64,000 bases of DNA from Amphibacillus jilinensis Y1 (GCF_000306965.1 NZ_JH976435.1:462016-526015), one strand, 5' to 3'. Positions 11,815 to 21,754 are shown, counted from the first letter of the stretch. Made by a program: numbers and translations. Notes: generated from the letters alone by a model not told the origin.

Positions 11815-11865
11815 AAATTTAAAATCTCCAAACGAATTAAACCATCGTTTGGAGATTTTAAATTT
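11815..11865 (+). terminator. Terminator of the histidine operon
   Basis: A perfect 21-bp stem (11815-11835 with 11845-11865) with a 9-base loop. Its core AATCTCCAAAC resembles the terminator after gltD at 19697. Confidence 0.85.
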
Positions 11866-11866
11866 G

Positions 11867-12003
11867 TTTATTACAGATAGCCGTCCGAAAAATGCCCACC
11901 TTAAAATAGAGAGTAGATAGGAGTTAACGGACGCTAATGATTCACTCAACGATCAATCAGTGGGGGGACAACAAAATCGCCCATTGATTGAAGTTTCGTT
12001 TTA
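11867..12003 (+). repeat. Dispersed intergenic repeat, full copy (modules A and B)
   Basis: The most complete copy in the window. Module A starts TTTATTACAGATAGCCGTCC and forms a hairpin (TAGCCGTCCG 11878-11887 with CGGACGCTA 11928-11936). Module B starts TGATTCACTCAACGATCAATC and forms a second hairpin (CAATCAGTGGGG with GCCCATTGATTG, 11954-11990). It starts right after the his terminator and its last bases form the msrA stop codon. It fills the 11725-12000 gap. Confidence 0.8.
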
Positions 12004-12525
12004 TGACCAATTTGTTTTAATAAACGCATCTCTACCTGACTTTGTACGGTCTTCTTTATAGTGCTGTGTGTTCGTTTTGTAGTAATCCTGATGGTAGTCT
12101 TCCGCTGGATAGAAAGGGCTAGCGGGGAGGATTTCTGTTACGATGGGTTTATTAAACCGCCCGCTTTCAGCAATAGCTTGCTTTGTTGCTTCAGCTAAGC
12201 GCTTTTGTTCTTCGTTATGATAAAAGATCGCTGTACGATATTGTGGACCCCGATCATGAAATTGACCATCTGGATCGGTTGGATCAATTTGTGGCCAATA
12301 TAAATCTAAGATTTGTTGATAAGTTATTTTGTCCGGATCATAGGTTATTTGTACAGCTTCATAATGGCCAGTTTCACCCGTTTTTACTTGTTGATAAGTA
12401 GGATACTCTATATCTCCTCCGGTATATCCAGAAATTACAGCATCTACACCATCCCATTGGTCAAACGGTTTTACCATACACCAAAAGCAACCACCAGCAA
12501 AAGTAGCATAAGCTTTTGTCTTCAT
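12001..12525 (-). CDS. msrA: Peptide-methionine (S)-S-oxide reductase
   Basis: A 174-aa repair enzyme reducing methionine-S-sulfoxide in oxidised proteins. The catalytic GCFWC motif is at residues 11-15 of the chosen start, followed by SGYTGG, GHYEAV and the QYRTAIFY segment. I chose the second ATG because AAGGGG is 8 bases upstream of it; the first ATG, 6 bases earlier, is too close to that site. The stop codon lies in the end of a dispersed repeat. A second MsrA is fused to MsrB at 63159, so the organism has two. Confidence 0.95.
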   Translation of the reverse strand: MKTKAYATFAGGCFWCMVKPFDQWDGVDAVISGYTGGDIEYPTYQQVKTGETGHYEAVQITYDPDKITYQQILDLYWPQIDPTDPDGQFHDRGPQYRTAIFYHNEEQKRLAEATKQAIAESGRFNKPIVTEILPASPFYPAEDYHQDYYKTNTQHYKEDRTKSGRDAFIKTNWS

Positions 12526-12542
12526 ACTCATTTCCCCTTTTT

Positions 12543-13457
12543 TTAAAATTCTCTGTCTAATGTTGGGTGATGTTTACTAAAATAATTAATGACAAATTGA
12601 TAAAATACTTTCTCAGATGGAGCTAAATCGCGATGCTTAGGGGTAATCATCCCTACACTTCTTTTTAAATCAGGACTGCTAATTGGAATTCTTACAGTGT
12701 AATTCGATTGATATTCAGCAATGGCACTTTCAGGCAAAACGGTAATACCTATACCTGCAGCCACCATCCCTTTAATCGCATCTAAATCTTCGCCTTGTGT
12801 AGTTACATGTGGCTCAAATCCAACTGAATAACAAGCATCAATAACAAGCTTCTCGAAAATATATCCCCTAGGGAATAAAACAAAATCTTCCTCTTTCAAT
12901 TCTGTTAAATAAACACTTTTTCGTTTAGAAAGCCGATGGTTATTCGGTGTTAAAAGATACATCTTTTCGTGAAAGAGGATATCACCATTAATATGGGGAT
13001 CATCTGTTATAACTGGACCAATAAATGCAATGTCGAGTTCTCTTTCCTTAATAGCTTCAATAAGAAAATGGTAAGCGCCTTGTCTTAATTGAAAATGGAT
13101 ATTAGGATAAGCGTTCTTGAACTCGGCTAAAAGATGGGGTAGTAAACTGCTCGCCAAACTAGTGGGAAAGCCAATCTTAATTGATCCCCGTTCAGGGTCG
13201 ATATATTCGTCCATTTGTTTTTTGGCATAATCAATCGCCTTCATCGCTTCTTTAGCATGTGTTAAAAAAATCTTACCGATCGGTAACAATTTAACATTTC
13301 GGCCTTCTCTTTCAAAAAGTTGCACGCCTAGTTCATTTTCTAAATTGGCGATCTGTCGGCTAATTGCGGATTGAGCAACATGGAGATGCACAGCTGCTTC
13401 CGATACATGTTCTCGCTCTGCTACCTCGATAAAATATTTCAATTGCCTAAATTCCAT
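12543..13457 (-). CDS. gltC: LysR-type activator of glutamate synthase genes
   Basis: A 304-aa LysR-family regulator closely resembling Bacillus subtilis GltC along its whole length. The N-terminal winged helix-turn-helix reads EAAVHLHVAQSAISRQIANLE (residues about 19-39). The remainder is the effector-binding domain with the GEDLDAIKGMVAAGIG segment. The frame has three consecutive ATGs; the third matches the GltC N-terminus (MEFRQLKYF) and has the best spacing from GGGGG. It is divergent from gltA/gltB, the arrangement in which GltC activates gltAB and represses itself. 2-Oxoglutarate and glutamate are the known effectors. Confidence 0.94.
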   Translation of the reverse strand: MEFRQLKYFIEVAEREHVSEAAVHLHVAQSAISRQIANLENELGVQLFEREGRNVKLLPIGKIFLTHAKEAMKAIDYAKKQMDEYIDPERGSIKIGFPTSLASSLLPHLLAEFKNAYPNIHFQLRQGAYHFLIEAIKERELDIAFIGPVITDDPHINGDILFHEKMYLLTPNNHRLSKRKSVYLTELKEEDFVLFPRGYIFEKLVIDACYSVGFEPHVTTQGEDLDAIKGMVAAGIGITVLPESAIAEYQSNYTVRIPISSPDLKRSVGMITPKHRDLAPSEKVFYQFVINYFSKHHPTLDREF

Positions 13458-13476
13458 CATCATTCCCCCAAAAGAT

Positions 13477-13495
13477 TAATCTATATTTTAGATTA
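13477..13495 (+). promoter_or_regulatory. GltC-type dyad in the gltC-gltA intergenic region
   Basis: TAATCTA-TATTT-TAGATTA is a perfect 7-bp-arm dyad holding the ATCTA-N5-TAGAT core, similar to Box I known for GltC. It lies about 20 bases before gltC and 90 before gltA, where it could serve both genes. Confidence 0.7.
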
Positions 13496-13583
13496 TATTC
13501 ATTATTATTATATATTGTATATATAAATCATAAAAACTACAATAGTAATAGACACAAAAATCTTATTTTTGGGGGCGTGTTTC

Positions 13584-16500
13584 ATGAAATATAACCAAAT
13601 GCCTGAAACGCAAGGGTTATATCAGTCGCAGTTTGAACGTGATAACTGCGGGATAGGCTTGTATGCCCATATTAAAGGCTTACGAACACATGATATTGTT
13701 AAAAAAGGTATTGAAATGTTAATTAAATTGGATCATCGTGGTGGTCAAGGTAGTGAACCGGATACAGGTGATGGCGCCGGTCTAATGGTACAACTACCAG
13801 ATGCCTTCTTTAGAAAAGAACTTCCAAACTTCAATTTACCAGAGGAAGGTAAATATGGTGTTGGGATGGTGTTTTTTTCTCAAAATGATCCGAAGCAAAG
13901 GGAATGGGAAGAGCAAATTAACGCCTTAGTTAAAGCAGAAGGGCAAGAGGTGCTTGGATGGAGAACCGTGCCAACCGATTTCAGAAAAGTCGGAAAAAAA
14001 GCTCAAGCGTCAGCTCCTTTTGTTCGACAAGTTTTCGTCAAGGCGAATCAGGAGTTCACAGACACACTTGGTTTTGAGCGTAAGTTGTATTTGATTAGAA
14101 AACAAGCTGAAAAAATAGCCAGAGACAGTGAAGATGCATTTTATTTCCCTAGTTTTTCAAGTCAGACCATTGTTTATAAAGGTTTGTTAACCCCTGAGCA
14201 AGTGGATCGATTTTATTTGGATTTACAAGATCCTGCTTTTGTCTCAGCATTCTCACTGGTTCATTCACGATTCAGTACAAATACATTTCCGAGTTGGGAA
14301 AGAGCACATCCAAATCGATATTTAATCCATAATGGAGAAATAAATACATTACGTGGGAATATTAATTGGATGCGAGCGCGTGAAAAACAATTTGTTTCTG
14401 ATGCTTTTGGTGATGATTTGGAGAAAGTTATCCCAATCTTAAATGCAGATGGCAGTGATTCATCTGTTTTAGATAATGCATTGGAGTTCTTTATTTTAGC
14501 CGGTCGTAAACCAGCTCATGCAGCAATGATGTTAATTCCAGAACCTTGGGAACAAAATCCTGAGATGTCTAATGAAAAGCGGGCCTTTTACAAATACCAT
14601 AGTTGTTTAATGGAACAATGGGATGGTCCAACATCAATTACCTTTACTAATGGTAAACAAATTGGTGCTATTCTAGATCGAAATGGTTTGAGACCAGCCC
14701 GTTACTATGTAACAAAAGATGATTACATTATCTATTCTTCTGAGACCGGGGTTGTTGATGTTGATGAAGCAAATGTATTATTAAAAGATCGCTTAAGTCC
14801 TGGAAAGATGTTATTGGTTGATTTGGAAGAAGGTCGAATTGTTTCGGATCAAGAAATAAAAGATGACATCGTTAATGATGCACCTTATCAAAAATGGCTG
14901 GACGAACAAGTCATGACGCTGGACGGACCAAAAGTTGAATCCAACCCTAAGCAAATAAACCAATTGCTTGAGCGACAAGTCGCATTTGGATATACGACAG
15001 AGGATATCGAAAAGTATTTAAATCCATTGATTATTAATGGTAAAGATCCTATTGGTGCAATGGGTAATGACACACCGCTAGCGGTACTATCAAATCGAGC
15101 GCAATCCTTATTCAATTATTTCAAACAATTATTTGCTCAAGTAACCAATCCGCCAATTGATGCTTATCGAGAAAAGCTTGTGACGTCAACGTTAACATGG
15201 TTAGGTTCGGAAGGGGATATATTAAATCCATCTGAAAAAAACAGCCATCGGATTCGTTTAAAAACGCCGATTTTATCGAATGCACAGCATCAGGAACTCT
15301 TGAATAAAGAAAATGAAGGATTTATAGCCTCTGAGATAGATAGCCTATTCACAGACGATTTAGCTTTAGGATTAAAGCAATTGTATCAACAAGCAGAGAC
15401 AGCTATTAATGATGGGGCAAATTTAATTGTATTGACAGATCGAAATATGGATGAAAAACAAACAGCTATACCTGCTTTACTAGCCATAAGTAGCTTACAT
15501 CAATATCTCGTTAGACAAGGAATCCGTACAAAGGCAAGTATTATTGTAGAATCAGGTGAAGCTCGAGAAGTTCATCATTTTGCAGCCTTGATTGGTTACG
15601 GTGCTGATGCTATTACACCTTATCTTGTTTACGAGACTTACTTGTCGGAAATTTTGTCAGATAATCTGACATTCACGTATCAAGAAGCGGTTTCTCGCTA
15701 TATTGATATCGTAACAGAGGGCGTTATTAAAGTGATGTCAAAAATGGGGATTTCAACAATCCAAAGCTATCGCGGTGCTCAAATATTTGAAGCGGTCGGC
15801 ATTAGTCAAGCGGTTATCGATGAGCACTTTACTGGGACATCATCGCAAATCGACGGGATTGACTTAAAGACTATAGCAGTTGAAGCTAAAATGAGGCATG
15901 AACAAGGTTATCGTGATGAAGTGAATAAATCACTTGATTCAGGTAGCGACTTTCAATGGAGAAAAACAGGTGAACATCATGCCTATAACCCGTTAACCTT
16001 GCATAAACTTCAGTGGGCTACTCGCCGTGGAGATTACAGTCTATTTAAAGAATTTACACAAGCGGTCAACGATGAACAAATTGGCTTTTTGAGAAATTTA
16101 TTTACTTTTAATAAAAGAGACGCCATTGACATTGATGAAGTAGAATCTGTTGACGCCATTGTGAAACGTTTTAAGACAGGGGCAATGTCATTTGGGTCGA
16201 TCAGTCAAGAGGCTCACGAGGCTTTAGCCATTGCTATGAACCGATTAGGTGGCAAAAGTAATAGTGGGGAGGGTGGAGAAGACCCGCGTCGATTTGAACC
16301 GGATGAGAACGGCGAGCTTAGAAGGAGTGCTATTAAACAAATCGCATCAGCCCGCTTTGGCGTAGATAGTCATTATTTGGTGAATGCAGAGGAATTACAA
16401 ATTAAGATGGCTCAAGGTGCTAAACCAGGTGAAGGTGGCCATTTACCAGGACAGAAAGTGTATCCGTGGGTCGCAAATGTACGAAATTCGACGACGGGTG

Positions 16501-18143
16501 TTGACTTGATTTCACCACCACCACATCATGATATATATTCTATTGAAGATTTGGCTCAGTTAATTCATGATTTAAAAAATGCCAATCGAGATGCCCGAAT
16601 TAGTGTGAAATTAGTAGCTAAGGCTGGAGTTGGAACGATTGCTTCTGGTGTTGCCAAAGGAAATGCTGATGTTATCTCTGTTGTTGGTTATGATGGTGGA
16701 ACGGGTGCTTCACCGAAAACGAGCATTAAACATGCAGGTTTGCCTTGGGAACTTGGTTTAGCTGAAGCACATCAAACCTTATTAATTAATGATTTGCGTG
16801 AGCGTGTTGTTTTAGAAACAGACGGAAAGCTCTTAACAGGGCGTGACGTTGTTTTAGCTACATTACTAGGTGCAGAAGAATATGGATTTGCCACCGCTCC
16901 GCTCGTCATTCTTGGGTGTGTAATGATGCGTGTTTGTCATCTTGATACTTGCCCTGTTGGTGTAGCAACACAAAACCCGGAACTACGCAAAAAGTTTACT
17001 GGCGATCCTGACCATGTCGTTAACTTTATGCGTTTTGTTGCACAAGAGGTTCGCGAAATCATGGCAGAACTAGGCTTTAAAACACTTGAAGAAATGGTAG
17101 GGCGTACAGATATATTAACCATTAATGACAAAGCTAAAAAGCATTGGAAAGCAAGCCAGTTAGATTTGGCTCGTATCGTTTACCAACCTAAAGGTGTATT
17201 TAAACTTAATAAGACAAATCAAGATCATAAAATAGACCAATCTTTGGATATGACTACACTATTACCTGCCGTTAAAGATGCGATTGCAACTGGTCAACCG
17301 GTGGAAGTGAATAGCAAGATTACAAATATTAATCGTGTGGTGGGAACGGTTATTGGCAGTGAAATCTCGAGAAAATATGGAGCAGAAGGTCTACCAGAAG
17401 ATACTATTAAACTGAATTTCACAGGTTCTGCTGGTCAAAGCTTTGGTGCTTTTATACCTCGCGGAATGACACTGACTTTAGACGGTGATGCTAATGATTA
17501 TGTAGGAAAAGGTCTTTCAGGTGGAAAAGTAATCGTTAAAGCACCTAAACAGGTCACATTTAATGCAAGTGACAATGTCATTGCTGGTAACGTATCGTTC
17601 TATGGTGCGACTAAAGGAGAAGCTTATATAAATGGCTATGCAGGCGAGCGATTCGCAGTAAGAAATAGTGGTGCGAAAATTGTAGTAGAGGGCGTTGGTG
17701 ATCATGGGTGCGAATACATGACTGGTGGTCGTGTTGTCATACTCGGTGACGTAGGTAAAAACTTTGGTGCTGGGATGTCAGGTGGGATAGCCTATGTGTT
17801 TAGTGAAGATCATCAAGCTTTTAAATCCCAAGCTAATTCAGAATTAGTAGGATTTGAGTCAGTAACGGATCCAGATGAGATACTTGAGCTTAAAACGATG
17901 ATTCAAAAACATCTGGCATATACAAATTCTAAACGTGCTCAGTACATTTTAACAAATTGGGATACAGCTGTAGAAAGGTTTATAAAGATTATTCCACATG
18001 ATTATAAGCAAATTACAGCAAAAATTGATGCGTTAGTATCTGCAGGTTATACGGAAGAACAAGCAAAAATGAAGGCATTTCAGTTGAAGAAGGCTGATCA
18101 ACTAGCTGATTATGTTGATGACCAAAAAGTTATTGCGCAATAG
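13584..18143 (+). CDS. gltA: Glutamate synthase (NADPH) large subunit
   Basis: A 1519-aa enzyme (gltA in Bacillus, gltB in enterobacteria) that moves the glutamine amide to 2-oxoglutarate. Domains in order: class II amidotransferase with the N-terminal nucleophile exposed after a 21-residue propeptide (C22 in RDNCGIGLYAH), a central domain, the FMN-binding synthase domain (SNSGEGGEDPRRF, YDGGTGASPKTS), the 3Fe-4S cysteine cluster in CVMMRVCHLDTCPVG, and the C-terminal GXGXG beta-helix (GMTLTLDGDANDYVGKGLSGG). The ATG at 13584 is preferred over an in-frame TTG at 13569 because GGGGG sits 8 bases upstream and Cys22 then matches the Bacillus enzyme. It forms an operon with gltD. Confidence 0.97.
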   Translation: MKYNQMPETQGLYQSQFERDNCGIGLYAHIKGLRTHDIVKKGIEMLIKLDHRGGQGSEPDTGDGAGLMVQLPDAFFRKELPNFNLPEEGKYGVGMVFFSQNDPKQREWEEQINALVKAEGQEVLGWRTVPTDFRKVGKKAQASAPFVRQVFVKANQEFTDTLGFERKLYLIRKQAEKIARDSEDAFYFPSFSSQTIVYKGLLTPEQVDRFYLDLQDPAFVSAFSLVHSRFSTNTFPSWERAHPNRYLIHNGEINTLRGNINWMRAREKQFVSDAFGDDLEKVIPILNADGSDSSVLDNALEFFILAGRKPAHAAMMLIPEPWEQNPEMSNEKRAFYKYHSCLMEQWDGPTSITFTNGKQIGAILDRNGLRPARYYVTKDDYIIYSSETGVVDVDEANVLLKDRLSPGKMLLVDLEEGRIVSDQEIKDDIVNDAPYQKWLDEQVMTLDGPKVESNPKQINQLLERQVAFGYTTEDIEKYLNPLIINGKDPIGAMGNDTPLAVLSNRAQSLFNYFKQLFAQVTNPPIDAYREKLVTSTLTWLGSEGDILNPSEKNSHRIRLKTPILSNAQHQELLNKENEGFIASEIDSLFTDDLALGLKQLYQQAETAINDGANLIVLTDRNMDEKQTAIPALLAISSLHQYLVRQGIRTKASIIVESGEAREVHHFAALIGYGADAITPYLVYETYLSEILSDNLTFTYQEAVSRYIDIVTEGVIKVMSKMGISTIQSYRGAQIFEAVGISQAVIDEHFTGTSSQIDGIDLKTIAVEAKMRHEQGYRDEVNKSLDSGSDFQWRKTGEHHAYNPLTLHKLQWATRRGDYSLFKEFTQAVNDEQIGFLRNLFTFNKRDAIDIDEVESVDAIVKRFKTGAMSFGSISQEAHEALAIAMNRLGGKSNSGEGGEDPRRFEPDENGELRRSAIKQIASARFGVDSHYLVNAEELQIKMAQGAKPGEGGHLPGQKVYPWVANVRNSTTGVDLISPPPHHDIYSIEDLAQLIHDLKNANRDARISVKLVAKAGVGTIASGVAKGNADVISVVGYDGGTGASPKTSIKHAGLPWELGLAEAHQTLLINDLRERVVLETDGKLLTGRDVVLATLLGAEEYGFATAPLVILGCVMMRVCHLDTCPVGVATQNPELRKKFTGDPDHVVNFMRFVAQEVREIMAELGFKTLEEMVGRTDILTINDKAKKHWKASQLDLARIVYQPKGVFKLNKTNQDHKIDQSLDMTTLLPAVKDAIATGQPVEVNSKITNINRVVGTVIGSEISRKYGAEGLPEDTIKLNFTGSAGQSFGAFIPRGMTLTLDGDANDYVGKGLSGGKVIVKAPKQVTFNASDNVIAGNVSFYGATKGEAYINGYAGERFAVRNSGAKIVVEGVGDHGCEYMTGGRVVILGDVGKNFGAGMSGGIAYVFSEDHQAFKSQANSELVGFESVTDPDEILELKTMIQKHLAYTNSKRAQYILTNWDTAVERFIKIIPHDYKQITAKIDALVSAGYTEEQAKMKAFQLKKADQLADYVDDQKVIAQ

Positions 18144-18158
18144 AAAGGAGACATGAAT

Positions 18159-19649
18159 ATGGGAAAAGCGACTGGGTTTATGGAAATTAAACGGGAGCAG
18201 GCAATCGAACGCGATCCGAAAAAGCGCACAAATGATTGGAAAGAATATTCTGCTCCTTTCTCTGATGAAATGATGCAACGCCAAGGTGCCCGCTGTATGG
18301 ATTGTGCAACACCCTTTTGTCACATTGGGATGGAGATTGATGGGGCAACATCTGGCTGTCCCATTCATAACCTTATTCCTGAATGGAATGACTTAGTCTA
18401 TAAAGGAAAGTGGAAAGAAGCGCTGGAACGTTTAATGAAGACAAATAATTTCCCGGAATTTACAGGACGTGTTTGTCCGGCGCCGTGCGAAGGATCTTGT
18501 ACAGTAGCCATATCTGACCCAGCGGTAGCGATCAAAAATATTGAGCGGGCGATTATTGATAAAGGTTTTGAAATGGGCTGGATTAAACCGCGCATTCCAA
18601 AAGCCCGTACACAAAAAAGCGTGGCCATTATAGGTTCAGGTCCGGCTGGCCTTTCAGCAGCAGATCAATTGAATCAAGCTGGCCATAAAGTAACGGTTTA
18701 TGAGCGCTCTGATCGTGCAGGTGGTTTGTTGATGTATGGTATTCCAAATATGAAGTTAGAAAAAGAGGTTGTCCAGCGACGTATTGACCTTCTTGAACAG
18801 GAAGGGGTATCATTTATCCTTAATACGGAAGTAGGCAAAGATATCTCGCCAGATCAGCTGAAAGAAGATTTTGATTCGGTTATTCTTTGTACGGGTTCAC
18901 AGAAGCCTAGAGATTTACCGATTCCAGGTCGCGAACTAAAAGGCGTTCATTTTGCGATGGATTACTTGACACAAGCAACAAAAAATTTATTAGATAAAGA
19001 AGAAAATCCGGCATTAAATGCTCATGGTAAAGACGTTATTGTAATTGGCGGGGGAGATACGGGAGCCGATTGTGTGGCTACCGCACTACGCCAAGGTGCC
19101 AAATCTATTAATCAGTTTGCAATCAATCCACAATTGCCATTTAAGCGAGCCGAAGATAATCAATGGCCAGCTTATCCTAAAGTGTTTAGCTTAGAGTATG
19201 CTCATAAAGAAGCTAAAGAACAATTTGGGGAAGATATTCGTCATCATTCTATTCAAACCAAAGCCTTTATTACAGATGGTGAAGATGGCCTACAGGCATT
19301 GTATACGGTGGAGATGGGCAAAACAAGAGATGAGAACGGTATGTTTGTTTATGATGAAGTCGCAGGAACTGAAGAAGTTTGGCCGGCTCAACTTGTCATT
19401 ATTGCTATTGGTTTTGAAGGTGCAGAAGAGCCTCTATTACATGCATTTGGTGTAGAAGCACAGCGAAATAAAATTGATGCAGCCTATGGTGATTTTAGAA
19501 CAAATATTGAAGGTGTATTTGCTGCTGGAGATGCAAGGCGTGGCCAAAGTCTTATTGTTTGGGCAATTAATGAAGGAAGAGAAGTTGCCCATGCTGTCGA
19601 TCATTATTTAATGGGGCAAACAACATTACCATCTGTCCATGCTGTATAA
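18159..19649 (+). CDS. gltB: Glutamate synthase (NADPH) small subunit
   Basis: A 496-aa flavoprotein (gltB in Bacillus, gltD elsewhere) that passes electrons from NADPH to the large subunit. The N-terminal part carries two Fe-S cysteine groups: [12 protein letters not shown]...SGCPIHN and [13 protein letters not shown] binds at [15 protein letters not shown] and NADPH at [15 protein letters not shown]. The C-terminal [19 protein letters not shown] is typical. The ATG at 18159 gives the family N-terminus MGKATGFM and 8-base spacing from GGAG; an ATG six bases earlier is too close. It begins 15 bases after gltA. Confidence 0.96.
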   Translation: MGKATGFMEIKREQAIERDPKKRTNDWKEYSAPFSDEMMQRQGARCMDCATPFCHIGMEIDGATSGCPIHNLIPEWNDLVYKGKWKEALERLMKTNNFPEFTGRVCPAPCEGSCTVAISDPAVAIKNIERAIIDKGFEMGWIKPRIPKARTQKSVAIIGSGPAGLSAADQLNQAGHKVTVYERSDRAGGLLMYGIPNMKLEKEVVQRRIDLLEQEGVSFILNTEVGKDISPDQLKEDFDSVILCTGSQKPRDLPIPGRELKGVHFAMDYLTQATKNLLDKEENPALNAHGKDVIVIGGGDTGADCVATALRQGAKSINQFAINPQLPFKRAEDNQWPAYPKVFSLEYAHKEAKEQFGEDIRHHSIQTKAFITDGEDGLQALYTVEMGKTRDENGMFVYDEVAGTEEVWPAQLVIIAIGFEGAEEPLLHAFGVEAQRNKIDAAYGDFRTNIEGVFAAGDARRGQSLIVWAINEGREVAHAVDHYLMGQTTLPSVHAV

Positions 19650-19696
19650 CTGTGTAAGCAGATGCGAGGGTACAAGATAAGTTAATCAATAAATCT

Positions 19697-19740
19697 AATC
19701 TCCGAACAATCAAAAACACATTGTTTGGAGATTCTTTTTT
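19697..19740 (+). terminator. Terminator of the gltAB operon
   Basis: A 14-bp stem (19697-19710 with 19720-19733) with one G-T pair, followed by CTTTTTT. The rest of the 19650-19956 gap holds only the ilvE promoter region. Confidence 0.88.
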
Positions 19741-19874
19741 AACACGTTTTTTGTTAATATTCACACGTCGATTAGGACAAGAGAAAGATCATCAAAGTTC
19801 CAGTCATCAGCAACTAAAACCGTTCATGTTGTCAGATGATAGCTAATGTATATCTTTTTTTCTCGAAAAATGAC

Positions 19875-19904
19875 TTGTCAGTTTATATGTTTACATAATA
19901 AAAT
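19875..19904 (+). promoter_or_regulatory. Likely promoter of ilvE
   Basis: TTGTCA at 19875-19880, 18-base spacer, TAAAAT at 19899-19904; 53 bases before the ilvE start. Confidence 0.5.
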
Positions 19905-19956
19905 AGATATATTATTTAAAATTTGTTCGCAGAAATATATATTGAGGGGGAGAAGG

Positions 19957-21027
19957 ATGGTTAACTATGATTTTACAGTAACCAAGGTGATGACAGAAAA
20001 GACAAAACCGGCAAGTGATCAATTAGCATTTGGCAAGCATTTTACCGATCATATGTTTGTTATCGATTATCACATTGATAAAGGTTGGTATGATGGCCGA
20101 ATTGTGCCTTATCAACCACTAACATTAGATCCAGCTTCAATGGTCTTCCATTATGGACAAACCGTTTTTGAAGGCCTAAAGGCTTATGCTACACCTCAAG
20201 GTGATATTCAATTATTCAGGCCTGAAGAAAATATTTTACGTTTAAATCGTTCGAATGCGCGTATGTGTATCCCGGAAATTGAACCAGAATTAGCTCTAGC
20301 AGCAATCAAAAAACTGGTTCAGATAGAGAAAAATTGGGTGCCACGAGCTGAAGGGACTTCGTTATATATTCGACCATTTGTTATTGCTACTGAACCATAC
20401 TTAGGTGTTGCTCCTTCTAAACAGTATAAGTTCATCATCATCTTGTCCCCAGTAGGTGCATACTATAAAGAGGGAATTAACCCGGTTAAGATAGCAGTAG
20501 AAAATCAATATATTCGAGCCATAGAAGGTGGAACCGGGGAGGCGAAGACCGCAGGAAATTATGCTGGTAGTTTAATCGCGCAAGAGAAAGTAGCTGACCA
20601 TGGTTATGCCCAAGTTTTATGGTTAGATGGTCATGAAAAGAAATATATTGAAGAAGTCGGCAGTATGAACGTTTTTTTCAAAATTAATGGTGAAGTCATT
20701 ACGCCTGCATTAAATGGAAGTATATTACCTGGTGTGACAAGGAAATCCGTTATTCAGTTACTTAAACATTGGAATATAGAAGTTTCAGAGCGTAGAATCG
20801 CTTTAGATGAAATTATACAAGCTTATCGACGTGGCGAATTGGAAGAAGCCTTTGGAGCGGGAACTGCAGCAGTTATTTCGCCAATTGGAATGTTAGCTTA
20901 CAATGGTGAGGAAATGGCGATTAATGACCAGCAAACCGGACACCTTTCAAAAAAGTTATATGAAACGTTAACGGGCATTCAATATGGAAAAATAGACGAT
21001 CCATTTGATTGGATTAAAGAAATATAA
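19957..21027 (+). CDS. ilvE: Branched-chain amino acid aminotransferase
   Basis: A 356-aa class IV PLP enzyme performing the last step of leucine, isoleucine and valine synthesis, or the first of their breakdown. The PLP lysine is K197 in GEAKTAGNY. Other family signatures are FHYGQTVFEGLKAY near residue 64 and PGVTRKSVIQL. It belongs to the long eukaryote/Bacillus type (like YbgE/IlvK). The start was chosen at the ATG behind GAGGGGGAGAAGG; the upstream 37 codons of open frame have no ribosome binding site and include the promoter. It stands alone, ended by a strong hairpin. Confidence 0.93.
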   Translation: MVNYDFTVTKVMTEKTKPASDQLAFGKHFTDHMFVIDYHIDKGWYDGRIVPYQPLTLDPASMVFHYGQTVFEGLKAYATPQGDIQLFRPEENILRLNRSNARMCIPEIEPELALAAIKKLVQIEKNWVPRAEGTSLYIRPFVIATEPYLGVAPSKQYKFIIILSPVGAYYKEGINPVKIAVENQYIRAIEGGTGEAKTAGNYAGSLIAQEKVADHGYAQVLWLDGHEKKYIEEVGSMNVFFKINGEVITPALNGSILPGVTRKSVIQLLKHWNIEVSERRIALDEIIQAYRRGELEEAFGAGTAAVISPIGMLAYNGEEMAINDQQTGHLSKKLYETLTGIQYGKIDDPFDWIKEI

Positions 21028-21045
21028 AAGTTGTCATCACATGGT

Positions 21046-21077
21046 GAAGAGTAGTTGATCAAAATCAACTACTCTTC
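21046..21077 (+). terminator. Hairpin after ilvE
   Basis: A perfect 14-bp stem with a 4-base loop. No long T-run follows, so it may be a weak terminator or a transcript-stabilising hairpin. Confidence 0.6.
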
Positions 21078-21102
21078 ATTGTGAAGTGAAGGATTGGTAC
21101 TA

Positions 21103-21630
21103 ATGATTGAAAACAGATTTATCATATTTTTCTTAATCAGCTACCCATTGTGGCTTTTTTTACGAAGAAGACATGTGATTAAACGCAAAAAAAGCATCGG
21201 ATTAACAGAAGAAATTGTGTTACAAACTTTTGCTGTTTATATCTTGGCTGTTATTTATTTAACAATGGAGCCTTTTTACTTTCAATTACCTATTGTGGGG
21301 GAACGAGCTTTTTCATTTGATATGGATTTATTTTATCAATTGACGCATATGGCTGAGGGTTATCTGCATCTACAATTATTGTATACAGTTGGGAATATTT
21401 TATTATTTGTCCCCTTTGGTATGTTAGCTCCAATAGTATTCAAGAAAATGCGTCATCCTTTGCTTTTAATAAGCATGACTTTTTTATTTTCTTTAACGAT
21501 TGAACTTAGTCAAGCTTTATTCACTTTAACTAGAACAGGCACTGTCGATGATTTATTCTTTAATACACTAGGTGGATTGTGTGGTTATTTTGTTTATTTA
21601 TATGCAAGGTCAATCGGCAACCGAAAATGA
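21103..21630 (+). CDS. VanZ-like membrane protein
   Basis: A 175-aa membrane protein of the VanZ family. Four or five hydrophobic segments are visible, with the family motif GNILLFVPFGMLAP near residue 105 and TGTVDDLFFNTLGGLCGYF near the C-terminus. VanZ proteins give low-level teicoplanin resistance in enterococci, but most chromosomal homologues have no known role, so no resistance is claimed. The ATG at 21103 is taken over an in-frame TTG at 21094, which sits too near AAGG. Confidence 0.8.
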   Translation: MIENRFIIFFLISYPLWLFLRRRHVIKRKKSIGLTEEIVLQTFAVYILAVIYLTMEPFYFQLPIVGERAFSFDMDLFYQLTHMAEGYLHLQLLYTVGNILLFVPFGMLAPIVFKKMRHPLLLISMTFLFSLTIELSQALFTLTRTGTVDDLFFNTLGGLCGYFVYLYARSIGNRK

Positions 21631-21705
21631 AAGTTTTCTTTTAGGCATCAGTGAAAACAACAGCAATTGCTAAACTAGAATGTACAGATTTTTCTGATAA
21701 AAAAC

Positions 21706-21734
21706 TTGACATTAGCTATTGGCTTATGGATAAT
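21706..21734 (+). promoter_or_regulatory. Promoter of proBA leader
   Basis: TTGACA at 21706-21711, a 17-base spacer and GATAAT at 21729-21734. Transcription would start just before the T-box leader. Confidence 0.7.
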
Positions 21735-21754
21735 AGAAACAAATTCATATCAGC

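Noticed and set aside
13569-13583. Upstream TTG start of gltA
   Set aside because: It overlaps the ribosome binding site of the ATG at 13584, and the latter puts the nucleophile at the expected Cys22.
21103-21630. VanZ-like gene as a glycopeptide resistance determinant
   Set aside because: VanZ-family genes are widespread in chromosomes without vanHAX; no other van gene is present.
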